DNA from: Planctomycetota bacterium
GTDB taxonomy: Bacteria; Planctomycetota; Phycisphaerae; Phycisphaerales; SM1A02
DNA: 64,000 bases
Reading direction: 5' to 3'
Assembly: GCA_022574595.1 (NCBI GenBank)
Contig: JACZRS010000002.1
Location: 124,001-188,000 of the forward strand
Numbering within the stretch: the stretch's first letter is position 1; the number at the start of each line of letters is the position of its first letter. The notes below the pieces were generated by a model, which was given only the letters and a program-made list of their open reading frames with translations, made no database searches and was not told where the DNA came from. The position numbers and the translations under genes were made by a program. This document shows, one piece after another, positions 25,525 through 34,767 of the stretch.

Positions 25525-27177
25525 TTATGCTGCTTTGTTGCTGCCATCTGAAATTGCGAGTTCTTCATCACGATGTTCAATCACTAAACGATCATATTCG
25601 TCGAAGTTGAGTTTCACGAATATGGGCGCGATATCCGGATCGAATTGGCTGCCCGCACAATCTTGAATCTCACGAAGAGCATCAGGTCGTGATCGCGCAT
25701 TGCGGTATGTGCGTGTTGAGCTCATGGCATCAAAGGCATCCGCCAGTGCCATTAATCTTGCTATTAATGGTATTTGTTGCCCCACCAGGCCGTGCGGATA
25801 ACCCTTGCCATCCCACCGTTCATGGTGATAGAGCACGCAAGGCAGAATATCCTTGAACTGTGGAATATCCTTAAGGATTTTATAACCGATCTCAGGGTGT
25901 TTACGGATCTGATCAAATTCTTTATCGCTCAATTTGCCGGGCTTACACAACACCGCTTCTGGAACGCCGATCTTGCCTACATCATGAACCAGCCCGGCTA
26001 TGTGCATGCGTTTAATTATTTTTGGTGGCATTCCAACTGCTGCTGCTATTTGTTGAGTTAGATGCGCAACTCTTTGAGAGTGACCTCTTGTATAGCGATC
26101 TTTAGCATCAATTGAAGCGGTAAGGGCTTCAAGTGTTCCTAAGAACATTGTGTTCAGATCATCGTAAAGAACAGCATTTTCCAGAAAAATAGCCATGTGC
26201 GTTGCCGTGGCGCCAAGCAGCTTCATATCAACAGACGAAAGCGCATCATCAGGCCCTAGTTTATCGCCCGCTACTAATAATCCGATTACTTTATTATCTC
26301 GGCAAATAGGGAAGGCAACGACTGTCTTGCCAAGAACCGCAAAACGCGTGTGCTCTTTTTTAGCGTCAGGCTCAATAACAAGAGGCGTATCGCAATGTGC
26401 CATTTTAAGTAATTGTCCAATTAGAGGGCAGATTACTTCCTCAGGGCTGGCGGTGTCGCCAATTAGTGTGAATGAGCCTGCGAGTTTTTTAAGTCGATCT
26501 TTATCCTGCTCAAAGATTGCTCCAATCCAGGCAAAGCGCAGAGTCGCTAATAACTCTTCACAAACGATGGTTACAAATTGAACCGGATGCTGCACTACAG
26601 TCATGGACTGTGTGATGGTATATAAAAGGCTGATTTCTTCGTAGGAGTCGATAAGTTGCTGGCCAACACACTCAACTGCATCGACACTAGTTGTCAGCTT
26701 AATTTGATCTTCAATAGTATGCTTGATCAAAGTCAAGGTGCGCTTAACATCGTTATCACCGACAGGAGGAAGCTTGATTACTTGATCGCGCGTTAGCTGA
26801 AAATCCATTTGTGCGGATTGACACAAAGCGTAGAGCTGTTCGCTTGCAACAAACTCCTGTGTAACAATTACAATTACAATGTAACCGATCCGATTACGCC
26901 TATCCATTCGCGGCAGGGCAGATAGCCAACAACCAGGGAATGCTGATATTGTTTGCGGTTGGGCTTGGGCTTGCCAGGTTTTTGCAGCGCCTCTTAGCGC
27001 ACTACAAAAAATCTCAGATGAGCAAAATAAGTTACTAAGCCACCATGAATCTTTGGTTTGCTGCGCTTGAATTTCACCTCTTGAATCAGCTTGTAGTAAT
27101 AACAAACCTGCATCACGCAGGCGTTTTGTTGCCTGGTTTAATGCACTCTGCTCAAGATGGGTTCGCAGTTGATTCAA
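25525..27177 (-). CDS. GAF and HD-GYP domain protein, probable c-di-GMP phosphodiesterase
   Basis: The 550-residue protein has an unassigned N-terminal region (1-180), a GAF-like sensor domain (about 185-335) and an HD-GYP domain (about 345-530). The HD pair lies in LVHDVGKIGVPE (His398, Asp399) and the second block is HHERWDGKGYP (451-461), the sequence equivalent of the HD-GYP signature. ALADAFDAMSS follows. Such proteins hydrolyse c-di-GMP to pGpG or GMP. No transmembrane segment is seen, so it is cytosolic. It begins one base after the response regulator stop, so the two are probably produced together and the regulator may control it. A PilZ gene and pilus genes nearby supply plausible targets. 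Confidence 0.92.
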   Translation of the reverse strand: MNQLRTHLEQSALNQATKRLRDAGLLLLQADSRGEIQAQQTKDSWWLSNLFCSSEIFCSALRGAAKTWQAQAQPQTISAFPGCWLSALPRMDRRNRIGYIVIVIVTQEFVASEQLYALCQSAQMDFQLTRDQVIKLPPVGDNDVKRTLTLIKHTIEDQIKLTTSVDAVECVGQQLIDSYEEISLLYTITQSMTVVQHPVQFVTIVCEELLATLRFAWIGAIFEQDKDRLKKLAGSFTLIGDTASPEEVICPLIGQLLKMAHCDTPLVIEPDAKKEHTRFAVLGKTVVAFPICRDNKVIGLLVAGDKLGPDDALSSVDMKLLGATATHMAIFLENAVLYDDLNTMFLGTLEALTASIDAKDRYTRGHSQRVAHLTQQIAAAVGMPPKIIKRMHIAGLVHDVGKIGVPEAVLCKPGKLSDKEFDQIRKHPEIGYKILKDIPQFKDILPCVLYHHERWDGKGYPHGLVGQQIPLIARLMALADAFDAMSSTRTYRNARSRPDALREIQDCAGSQFDPDIAPIFVKLNFDEYDRLVIEHRDEELAISDGSNKAA

Positions 27178-27178
27178 T

Positions 27179-27583
27179 TTAACTTTGCTTTTGTGCTTGC
27201 TGCTTAACTTTTGCAGGTTTACCTGTAAATTGCTCTACTAGTTGAAGTACCGCTCTTGGACTAAATGGTTTGCTTAGTATGCCTTTGACATTACCTATCT
27301 TTAGATCCTGATCATCAAGTGCGTGGCCGCGCGCTGTCAGAATCAGAACCGGGATCTTTGCGGTTGAACTTTGATCCGCCAAGGCGTGGCATAACTCCAA
27401 GCCCGTCATGTATGGCATCTGATAGTCTGTAATTATAAGATCTGGCAGCTCGGCGGATGCAAGTTCAAATCCCTCTTCACCATCGGGAGCAGTAATTACT
27501 TCGTACCCAGCTTTTTTTAGTTTAAGTGATAGCACATGCAAAATGTGCGCTTCATCATCAACAATAAGGATTCGACTAGCCAT
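27179..27583 (-). CDS. Single-domain response regulator (CheY-like receiver)
   Basis: The 134-residue product is one receiver domain: acidic pair VDDEAH (Asp9/Asp10), phospho-acceptor Asp53 in ITDYQMPYMTG, Thr83 in LTARG and Lys105 in LSKPFSPR. No output domain follows, only a Lys/Gln-rich tail (KPAKVKQQAQKQS). A histidine kinase is not present in the window. It lies one base before the HD-GYP gene and its start overlaps the stop of a 39-residue membrane peptide. It probably signals by protein contact, with the HD-GYP protein the nearest candidate partner. Confidence 0.92.
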   Translation of the reverse strand: MASRILIVDDEAHILHVLSLKLKKAGYEVITAPDGEEGFELASAELPDLIITDYQMPYMTGLELCHALADQSSTAKIPVLILTARGHALDDQDLKIGNVKGILSKPFSPRAVLQLVEQFTGKPAKVKQQAQKQS

Positions 27584-27695
27584 TATCCCTTCTCCTTCTA
27601 CTCATACCGCCAAAACAGACAACCGCCGCGACTGCTACAGTAGCAATCACGGACAGCTTAAGTACCAAAGTAGTCTTGCGATCTTCCCCCTTCAC
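27576..27695 (-). CDS. Small membrane peptide overlapping the response regulator start
   Basis: A 39-codon frame begins with GTG at 27693-27695 after an AGGATGATCT region usable as ribosome-binding site. It ends in TAG at 27576-27578, eight bases inside the response regulator gene. The product has a charged start (MKGEDRK), one hydrophobic helix (VIATVAVAAVVCFGG) and a basic end (MSRRRRDNG), so it would insert with the N-terminus out or as a small signal-anchor. The overlap suggests translational coupling. There is no known family. Its shape recalls the last part of a sorting tail but lacks any recognition motif. Confidence 0.5.
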   Translation of the reverse strand: MKGEDRKTTLVLKLSVIATVAVAAVVCFGGMSRRRRDNG

Positions 27696-27715
27696 AGATC
27701 ATCCTAATCTTACAG

Positions 27716-28942
27716 CTATGGTCGTCCTGGTAGTTTCGACAAATTGGGCGCATAACTCAAGCCTTGGAAAAGCTCCTTAGCAGCTTGGTTGTCTGGATCA
27801 GCTCTCAGGGCATTTGCATAGGCTCCAAGAGCTCCTTTGACATCACCATTTTCCTCAAGCGTTCTACCCAGCACCATGTGTGGTAATGCAACATCGTTAG
27901 AGAGCGCTGCTGATTGCCTTAGCAATGATGTAGCTTGATCAAGGTTACCCTTTTCTCGTTCATAGATTCCTTTGAGCATGTAACCTTCGTAACGATGTGG
28001 CGCTAATGCAACGATGCGCACGCTACAAAGTGCTGTACGCCTAAAATCTCCGATTTCCCAGGCCAGTGACCCTAATTCGATCCATAATTCCGTATTCGAT
28101 GGGTCAGAGCGAGTCAATTCCAAGTATAGGTTTCTTGCTTCTGTTGTACGACCTAAAGCTACTAAGCATCGAGCTTCGAGTTGCTTGGTTTCCAGCGTAA
28201 ACCCCTTTTTCAATCGTTGAAGTTGTTTAACGGAGTCATAGCATTTGCCGTATAGACCTGCTACATATTGTGCGTGTGCAAGTTCTTCAAGTAGCATCTC
28301 ATCATCTGGATTAAGCAAACGAGCTTCAGTAAAGATCTGAGCAGCATCGGCAGCATTACCCAGTAGCAGTGCGATTTGGCCCAGCAGTTGCTTCATCGAA
28401 GCGTTGTGCTCGAAGTAATCCATCTTCGATTCGATAAATAACTGCGCCTCATCGAATTTGCTTAATGCAATTAACGATTCCGCAGCGGCAAGCACAAACT
28501 GAACCGTGCTGTTATCAAGCTCATGTGCTTTTATGTAGTACTCGTATGCTGACTGCTCGTTAGACCATCTTTGGTAGACAATGCCTAAGTAGTAATGTGA
28601 ATCAGCTGAATTAGGATTTAGTTCAATGGCTTTGACGAAAGCTTTATTGGCCTGCTCGAGTCGATGCGTTTCCATGAAAATGCGTCCCATAAGGATGTAA
28701 AACTCAGGAACATCGGGCGTGAGCTTTAGCGCTCCGTCAATTTGCCGCATGGCTTTATCGAATTGGCCCGTGCGGAAAGCCTGCATAGCCTGGTCGTACG
28801 CCAATTGTGAGTTGAATATAGCGATTCGGGCGCGGGCATCTGCCCTAATTTCCTTGCCGTGCTTTGTACCAGGGCCGTAACAGGCAACGAGATTGGCTGT
28901 GAAAATGATTACTATTAGAAGAAATACTGGGTGGCGTGACAT
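27716..28942 (-). CDS. TPR lipoprotein of the pilus/secretion operon
   Basis: The 408-residue protein has a signal peptide with lipobox NLVAC (Cys21), so it should be lipid-anchored. From about residue 50 to 400 it consists of roughly ten TPR units (AMQAFRTGQFDKAMRQIDGA, NPNSADSHYYLGIVYQRW). It lies between the secretin gene and the response regulator on the same strand. The position matches PilF/PilW-type pilotins, which help secretin assembly in type IV pilus systems, although those are shorter. The pilotin role is an inference. Confidence 0.8.
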   Translation of the reverse strand: MSRHPVFLLIVIIFTANLVACYGPGTKHGKEIRADARARIAIFNSQLAYDQAMQAFRTGQFDKAMRQIDGALKLTPDVPEFYILMGRIFMETHRLEQANKAFVKAIELNPNSADSHYYLGIVYQRWSNEQSAYEYYIKAHELDNSTVQFVLAAAESLIALSKFDEAQLFIESKMDYFEHNASMKQLLGQIALLLGNAADAAQIFTEARLLNPDDEMLLEELAHAQYVAGLYGKCYDSVKQLQRLKKGFTLETKQLEARCLVALGRTTEARNLYLELTRSDPSNTELWIELGSLAWEIGDFRRTALCSVRIVALAPHRYEGYMLKGIYEREKGNLDQATSLLRQSAALSNDVALPHMVLGRTLEENGDVKGALGAYANALRADPDNQAAKELFQGLSYAPNLSKLPGRP

Positions 28943-29032
28943 TCGTCGCGGCTCCTTTGGCTCAATTAATGACCTGCCCCCTGATGATTAAAATCTTCCC
29001 TTTCAGCCCATATTGAAGGTTTGATGATAAAG

Positions 29033-31804
29033 CTACTTATTCTCGGGATTGACAGGCACATCTACTATGTGCGGAAGGTATTCAAACGTAACAAACGGAA
29101 AAGGATCTTCCCAAGCACGGACGTCCGCTGCGTTGGGATCCCAACCCATCCACCAGAAAGAATGATAATGCTGAAACTCAGGAAGGTAACGCTCCATTAC
29201 TTCGTGTTGCGGATCAACAGGATTGGAAAGGAAGACGCCGATTTCAGTTGGCGAATTTGCTGCTGGGTGAAGAGATTCCGGCTGCATATCTATGGAGATT
29301 GCTGGAGGAAGACTGGGGTTGGTAATGTCAAACTCTGGACTGGGAAAATGTGTAGCAGGATCGAAGCCTTCGATTGAATCGATGATCGGCTGAGGCACAT
29401 AGTTCTTTGACGCATCTCGCACGAATTCTGAAGGCTCCACAACTAAATCGGGAGCTGGCACCCATTCATTAATCTCTTCAAAAGAAGAATCACGGACGAA
29501 CTTTGAGGGTTCTTCTTTAACTGCTGGTGCAGGAATCCAACCGATCGATTCTTGAGGAGTTTCTTCGAGCTTGATATCGAGGTTTTCTAACTCGAATGGT
29601 TCCGGGGCAGTCGGCTCGAGAGGCGACGAATTGGATTGGGGTTCTGAGATTGAATTAAATTCATCTCTAGTTGGTGCCGGTTCAAACCAGCTATTGCTGG
29701 TGTCAATATCAACAGGAGCATTTGATCCCATAGGATCTGAATCAATTTGCTGTGAGTCTACATCAGCTGGGAAATCATATTCCTCCAGCTTGATAGGCTC
29801 GTTTGCTGTGACGACCGACTCAACGTCAAAAGGGGAGTTGGCTTCCGGGGCAGCAGCTTCAACTGCTACATTTGCTTTAGGTGTAGATTGATCAACTGAT
29901 TCCATATCAGTTGGTTGGGAAAACGCCGGTGCAAACTCATTTTCCCACTGGCCGCTATTGGACGGTGCTTGTGAAACAGAATCGTCGTTTAAGTCTTGCG
30001 GCCAAGAATTAGTATTAACCGGCTCATGATGCATGGTCAATGGACGCTGAATATGAAGCATGCTCGCTTCAGGGCTTCGCTCAACTCGTGGCATACGATT
30101 TAAGAATACGCGTTCTAATATGCTACGCTCATGCCCCTTATCCTTGGAACCAACCAGATCCAGTCGGAACCTAACTGCTTCCATTTGATTTGCGTTCAAT
30201 CTCAGCGAGTTATTGATGTGCCACAACGCAAGATCCGCATCACCACGATTAAGTGCATCTTGAGCGGACGAGTTCTGGTAAGCGGTCAACTTGTCATTGC
30301 TAAACGGCAAGAGTTTCTCTCGCGCGCCAATACGAAGAGCATCGCCGTAGGCAAGCAGATCTTCGCCTAGCTGCCAAAGGATATCGTCTTTCACGATGGA
30401 CGGAGTAATAAGGAAGATGATCTCATCACGATCGATTGAGTCTTCCTGACCACGGAAGGCAGCTCCCAGAATGGGTATATCACCAAAGAACGGAATCTGT
30501 CTGCGACTTGTTGATATTGATTCTCTGAATAAACCACCAAGAACCAGCGTGTGACCGTCACGAATTCTGACGTTGGTTGTTATCTCATTGGTTAACTCAT
30601 CGGGGATGGTAACCAACAGGCCGTTGGAATCGGTAACACTACGAAGGCTCGCCTCTGAAACGCTGGGAGATAGTTCCAAGCGGATCATCCCATTCTTTGA
30701 GATGAAGGGTCGGAAGACTAACTGAATACCTGTATCGAGGAACTCAACGGTTTGAGTTGTTGTTGTTTGTGTAGAAGTTGTTGAAAGATAACCAACACGA
30801 GCACCGACAAGCACCTCTGCACGCTGCCTGTTCAAGCACATGACCTTAGGTCGTGCCAAGACAGTTGTGTCGCTGACTTCATCAAGTACTTTAACAAATA
30901 TGCTTATGTGGTCAGTTATTACACCTATCTTGAGTCCAGCCGAACCTGCTGTATTACCCACAATAGAATCAACAACGGCAACTTCATTACCGCTGGGCTG
31001 AAAACCTGTGTCAGCATTATCACCATTAAGCAGATTTCCAACTGCACTCAATGGATTCGTCAGGTCCAGAAAATCTAAATTACTAAGTAAGGTGAAGTCC
31101 ACACCAAATGCGTTGGCCTCAGTTAAAGCAGTTTGAAGAATCGTAGCTTCAACCAATACCTGCTGCGGAGCAACATCAAGCTCATTTAATAGCGAAGAAA
31201 TTGCTTCGAGATTTTCAGGATAGTCGTTGACTACTAAAGTTGCTGCGAATGCGAAGGTATCTTCGCCACCATTGCCGATATCGGGCCTGAAACCAGCATC
31301 AACATCACCAAGTGAAGAAGCTACGCCTGCTTCACTTAAAAGTGGAGTTATGAGCGCAACAGTATCAGCAGCAGAAAGGTTATCGAGACGGAAAATCTTG
31401 GCTTCTCTTTGGCGTTGAGCTTCTATAATCTCGTTGTACTGCGCTTGAGTATAGATGTAGATGAAGTTACCTACTTCGTGATAACGGTATCCGTTGGCAC
31501 GCAGAATGGCATCCAGCGCTTCGTAGAACGTTACATCAAAGAGGTTGGCGGTAACTGTCGCATTAATGTCGTTGCCTGCGATGATGTTCTTCTCGCTTTG
31601 AATTGAAAGCATCTGAAGAACTTGAACAAGGTCAGTGTCTTGGACTGAAAGATCAACTGTCTCATAATCCGTAACATTAACTTTGGCATCCTTACTCGCC
31701 TGGGCTAGCGCACTTGCCGGTGCAGCCGCAACAACGCAGACCGCACAAACGGACGCGATGCGCTTAAAAAAACCTTGCCGAGAACTTGGTTTGTTCGTGT
31801 ACAT
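29033..31804 (-). CDS. PilQ/GspD-type secretin with long acidic C-terminal extension
   Basis: The 923-residue protein starts at ATG 31802-31804 (AGGAG site about ten bases upstream). A frame reaching 31966 lacks this. It has a signal peptide (residues 1-35, ending ASALAQ), an STN/N0 domain (about 45-120), an N1-type domain (135-220) and the secretin beta-domain (about 300-472) with VLVGARVGYL, TLVLGGLFRES and IPFFGDIPILGAAF. After one TPR-like pair (511-550), residues 575-860 are Pro/Glu/Ser-rich and disordered, with a repeated W(I/V)PAP...EPS(K/E)FVRD block (756-772 and 781-797). The tail (868-915) is aromatic-rich. It forms the outer-membrane pore of the pilus or secretion machine. Confidence 0.92.
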   Translation of the reverse strand: MYTNKPSSRQGFFKRIASVCAVCVVAAAPASALAQASKDAKVNVTDYETVDLSVQDTDLVQVLQMLSIQSEKNIIAGNDINATVTANLFDVTFYEALDAILRANGYRYHEVGNFIYIYTQAQYNEIIEAQRQREAKIFRLDNLSAADTVALITPLLSEAGVASSLGDVDAGFRPDIGNGGEDTFAFAATLVVNDYPENLEAISSLLNELDVAPQQVLVEATILQTALTEANAFGVDFTLLSNLDFLDLTNPLSAVGNLLNGDNADTGFQPSGNEVAVVDSIVGNTAGSAGLKIGVITDHISIFVKVLDEVSDTTVLARPKVMCLNRQRAEVLVGARVGYLSTTSTQTTTTQTVEFLDTGIQLVFRPFISKNGMIRLELSPSVSEASLRSVTDSNGLLVTIPDELTNEITTNVRIRDGHTLVLGGLFRESISTSRRQIPFFGDIPILGAAFRGQEDSIDRDEIIFLITPSIVKDDILWQLGEDLLAYGDALRIGAREKLLPFSNDKLTAYQNSSAQDALNRGDADLALWHINNSLRLNANQMEAVRFRLDLVGSKDKGHERSILERVFLNRMPRVERSPEASMLHIQRPLTMHHEPVNTNSWPQDLNDDSVSQAPSNSGQWENEFAPAFSQPTDMESVDQSTPKANVAVEAAAPEANSPFDVESVVTANEPIKLEEYDFPADVDSQQIDSDPMGSNAPVDIDTSNSWFEPAPTRDEFNSISEPQSNSSPLEPTAPEPFELENLDIKLEETPQESIGWIPAPAVKEEPSKFVRDSSFEEINEWVPAPDLVVEPSEFVRDASKNYVPQPIIDSIEGFDPATHFPSPEFDITNPSLPPAISIDMQPESLHPAANSPTEIGVFLSNPVDPQHEVMERYLPEFQHYHSFWWMGWDPNAADVRAWEDPFPFVTFEYLPHIVDVPVNPENK

Positions 31805-31965
31805 ATCCGGTGAACTCCTACCTGCCCCGTTACGCCTCCACAACGCTATAAATCGCATACTCCGCGAACTCCTGGAGACTCTCTGATCAATTTCAATCGT
31901 CAGCCTCACACTTGAAGGCCTCAGACTGATGCCTCTTATCACTAAACCCAAAGTGAGCAAACTCA

Positions 31966-32352
31966 TTACTCATTAGGCTTCCGCTCTTGTGAGAAATCGG
32001 CCTCTTGATCCTGTAACTTGGCTCGATCTTGCTTCAACACGTCAACCAAGGTGGGTTTGGGGAAGTACCTATCACTTACAAGGAATGGATCACGTATCGG
32101 AGATAGAGGCACATCTCCCTGCATGTGATTCAAGCGTGGATTATCGGCACTGCCGGGCGCAAGGGCCGGTAACATCTTTTGCGCTTCCGTATTAAACTTC
32201 TTATCATCCGCTACCGCAGTGCGAGGCATATTGGACGTTACGATAAGCCGGGCCCATAACAACAGCCCTAACACGCAAACAACACTACACGCACTAACTA
32301 GCTTGCGATGGGCAATAATACTAATCAATATGCGGCGTAAAAACACGGGCAA
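31966..32352 (-). CDS. Bitopic protein in the PilP position
   Basis: From TTG 32350-32352 the product has 128 residues. An AGGAGG site lies eight to nine bases upstream inside the end of the PilO-like gene. A longer frame to 32451 would overlap that gene by almost 100 bases. One membrane helix (LVSACSVVCVLGLLLWARLIV, shown here by its core) lies near residues 18-38. A Pro-rich extracytoplasmic tail includes SPIRDPFLVSDRYFP. RDPF-like motifs also occur in PilP and GspC, which link the inner-membrane PilN/PilO complex to the secretin. Position directly before the secretin supports the same role, but PilP is a lipoprotein and this is not. Confidence 0.65.
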   Translation of the reverse strand: MPVFLRRILISIIAHRKLVSACSVVCVLGLLLWARLIVTSNMPRTAVADDKKFNTEAQKMLPALAPGSADNPRLNHMQGDVPLSPIRDPFLVSDRYFPKPTLVDVLKQDRAKLQDQEADFSQERKPNE

Positions 32353-32353
32353 A

Positions 32354-32932
32354 TCAGGAATCCTCCTCACCCGATTCGGGCCTATAGAGAAGCTCCAGTA
32401 CGATGCTCGCTCGTATACGATGGGCGTGGCCATCCAATTCAGACGCAGCAAATCGAGTCATAGTGACGCTGGCAACACGCAGAGGCCTACTTTGTGACTC
32501 AGCATCAAGAATCAGCGCAAATACTGCGCTAAAACTCGAAACCATATCGATCGTTATTGGGACATAGCTTAGGCCAAGATCAGAATCAATTACCGCATCC
32601 CTGGATTGGCCCAGGGTGAACAGTTGATCCCAAACCGTTTCTTGGTCAACTGAAAGCGTAAGCTCATTCATCAAGCCAGGGATGTCAGGCACGGCCGGTA
32701 GGTCGTCAATCTGGGCCTGCCGTGATCTGACTATATTTCTGAGCCCAACATTCTGCTGAGCGAACTCATCAGCAAGGTCCGTATAACTAATTGCTTGTCG
32801 TTGAAGTTGAGCAGCTTCTTTGGTAAATGCCTCTGCGCTGCAATAAGCAGGTAGCACAAATACCAACCACCCAGCAATTGTTGTTACGACTAGACAGAAA
32901 AAGCCAAGGATCACACGGCTGCTACTTAACAT
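32354..32932 (-). CDS. PilO-like pilus assembly protein
   Basis: The 192-residue product starts at ATG 32930-32932, seven bases after AAAGGAG. An ATG six bases earlier is too close to that site. One N-terminal membrane helix (VILGFFCLVVTTIAGWLVFV) is followed by a coiled-coil stretch (FTKEAAQLQRQAISYTDLAD) and a compact C-terminal domain, the standard PilO/GspM arrangement. It overlaps the PilN-like gene by 11 bases. It should pair with the PilN-like protein in the periplasmic part of the inner-membrane platform. Sequence identity to PilO is weak and the call rests on layout and gene order. Confidence 0.78.
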   Translation of the reverse strand: MLSSSRVILGFFCLVVTTIAGWLVFVLPAYCSAEAFTKEAAQLQRQAISYTDLADEFAQQNVGLRNIVRSRQAQIDDLPAVPDIPGLMNELTLSVDQETVWDQLFTLGQSRDAVIDSDLGLSYVPITIDMVSSFSAVFALILDAESQSRPLRVASVTMTRFAASELDGHAHRIRASIVLELLYRPESGEEDS

Positions 32933-33554
32933 TGACATGCTCCTTTGACTTATGGCTAATTCTGCTGGCAAAGTCGCGTGCAGCATCTAAATTAATGTGA
33001 AAACTGATTTGAAAATCACGAGCTGGTCTGCTCCGCACAATACGAGATGAGGTGTAATCCAAATTGATGTTATTGTAAAAGGTTGAGTCTTCCAGGTTCA
33101 CTGCAAATTGCGACACATCTGCATCTGTAGCGGCAAAGCCACGCAATTTTGCTTGTAATGTTCTTGAACCATGCTCCGCTTGGTTGGTAGACAGAATCAG
33201 ATCATCAAGTGTAACACTCTCTGGCATATTGTTGATTAAAGACGCAAGAATGAGAGTTGATTGCATATGAAACGCTTCATTACTTTGGCTAAGCAATAAA
33301 TTGTTTAGCGTAGATAGTTCTGCACTCTGCTGGCCAGCTCGATTTCTAATTGCAAGTGCATCGTTAGCCTGATTACGCGCTAATTCTAGATCATTCTTTG
33401 CTCTGACAATACTCAGTTGTGCGTGTGCAATTGAAATGACAAACATCGCAATAACCACTGCACAAGCGATTATGTAGCGCTTGCAAATGGTTGCTGCGTG
33501 ATTGCTGGCAACTAAATGCTCCGGTAACAGATTGATTGGGTGCTGCTGCTTCAT
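32922..33554 (-). CDS. PilN-like pilus assembly protein
   Basis: The 210-residue product begins MKQQHPINLLPEHLV at ATG 33552-33554. The INLLP motif is the PilM-binding peptide of PilN proteins. The ATG overlaps the PilM stop (ATGA), so the two are coupled. A membrane helix (residues 26-47) is followed by a coiled coil (NDLELARNQANDALAIRN) and a ferredoxin-like periplasmic domain. It should join cytosolic PilM to the periplasmic alignment complex. Confidence 0.85.
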   Translation of the reverse strand: MKQQHPINLLPEHLVASNHAATICKRYIIACAVVIAMFVISIAHAQLSIVRAKNDLELARNQANDALAIRNRAGQQSAELSTLNNLLLSQSNEAFHMQSTLILASLINNMPESVTLDDLILSTNQAEHGSRTLQAKLRGFAATDADVSQFAVNLEDSTFYNNINLDYTSSRIVRSRPARDFQISFHINLDAARDFASRISHKSKEHVNVK

Positions 33555-34711
33555 GCTGCCTTTCCCCACCAACGGGCAAATACATTCGGCATGTTAAATC
33601 GCTTTGCTATAAGCCCACGAAGGCTCAGGCCGATTGCGCTGGCCCATGCGGTTGCAGGAGAGGCTTGGTGCTTTGATAGTGTTCTAATTTGCTTGGCTAA
33701 ACTTTGAAGACCGAGAGCTGGCTCATCAAACATAACCGGCAAATTACTGCCTTGGGCAAGAGCTTCACAAAGCCCTGGCTCATATGCTTCAGTTCCGGTT
33801 AAGATAATTCGTTGAATTGATTTTCCACGAAATGATGAGCCATAAGAACTAAGACAAAGCATGATTTGCTTTACAACATCACTTAATAGCGGGCGTATTG
33901 CTTCATATACCCCTCGGTCTGTCTCAGGATCTACGCTGGGATGGGGATCGTAGTTTTCAGCACTCGCATTTATCCGAGCTGCCCTCAAGTTGTGCGCAGC
34001 TGTAATATCAAGTTTTAGATAGTCCGCAACAGCGCGATCAAACTGCTGCCCGACTGACGTAATTCGCTTGCATAGAGCAATATGATTACCTCTAAGGGCC
34101 ATTACAGTTGTTGTCGAAGAGGCGAAATCGACAACCGCTCGAACATCTGGCCCATCATCTTCTCGTCTACTACCTCGACTCATCACCCTGGCGATCGCTG
34201 AAAAAGATGGTTCAACGGCAATGGGCTTAAGGCCTGCAGCTATTACTTGCTCAAGCCAATAATTGATTCGTGAATGTGGTGCTGCAACTACGAGAATTTC
34301 CTGGCGGCCATCACTTTCTTCTCTGATTGCGCCTGTACAAATATAATCAATCTTCATTTTATCCGGATCGAATCCAAAGCGTTTGACCGCTTCTATCATT
34401 ACCGCTTTAGCAATGGCTTCTTCCGCCAATGCCCCAGGCAGATATAAAGAGTTAAGCTGAATATCACTTGGGGGCAAACACACAACACATTTGCGTGATG
34501 TAAATCTGCCGTTGGCAAATGCGCTTTTAATGCGATCGCTTAAGTGGGCAGTATTGCTCTTGTAGTCATCACCACTGGACATATCAACTTCACCGACTCC
34601 AACGACGGTCAAGCTGCCTTGTGATTGGCATACTTGCAGCATTTTTATGCTGCCATTGGCGATATCAATCCCCACATGCCCGATTGACGGTGTGAAGCGT
34701 CCTGCTAACAC
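33551..34711 (-). CDS. pilM: Type IV pilus assembly protein PilM
   Basis: The 386-residue actin-fold protein starts FTPSIGHVGIDIANGSIKML, the ATP phosphate-binding strand of PilM. CVVCLPPSDIQL, the KRFGFDPDKMKIDY region and AVVDFASSTTTVMAL are further actin-like blocks, followed by IILTGTEAYEPGL and FDEPALGLQSL. It sits on the cytosolic face and binds the PilN peptide. The family is about 350 residues, so this is slightly long at the C-terminus. No PilB, PilT or PilC gene is in the window, so the motor must be encoded elsewhere. Confidence 0.92.
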   Translation of the reverse strand: MLAGRFTPSIGHVGIDIANGSIKMLQVCQSQGSLTVVGVGEVDMSSGDDYKSNTAHLSDRIKSAFANGRFTSRKCVVCLPPSDIQLNSLYLPGALAEEAIAKAVMIEAVKRFGFDPDKMKIDYICTGAIREESDGRQEILVVAAPHSRINYWLEQVIAAGLKPIAVEPSFSAIARVMSRGSRREDDGPDVRAVVDFASSTTTVMALRGNHIALCKRITSVGQQFDRAVADYLKLDITAAHNLRAARINASAENYDPHPSVDPETDRGVYEAIRPLLSDVVKQIMLCLSSYGSSFRGKSIQRIILTGTEAYEPGLCEALAQGSNLPVMFDEPALGLQSLAKQIRTLSKHQASPATAWASAIGLSLRGLIAKRFNMPNVFARWWGKAA

Positions 34712-34767
34712 CCCTACGCTCCCTTTACTAAAAACAGTCTAATTTCTCAACGTGTTTATAGCTTTTA

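Noticed and set aside
31805-31966. 54-residue N-terminal extension of the secretin
   Set aside because: It lies before the ribosome-binding site and signal peptide and has no coding character.
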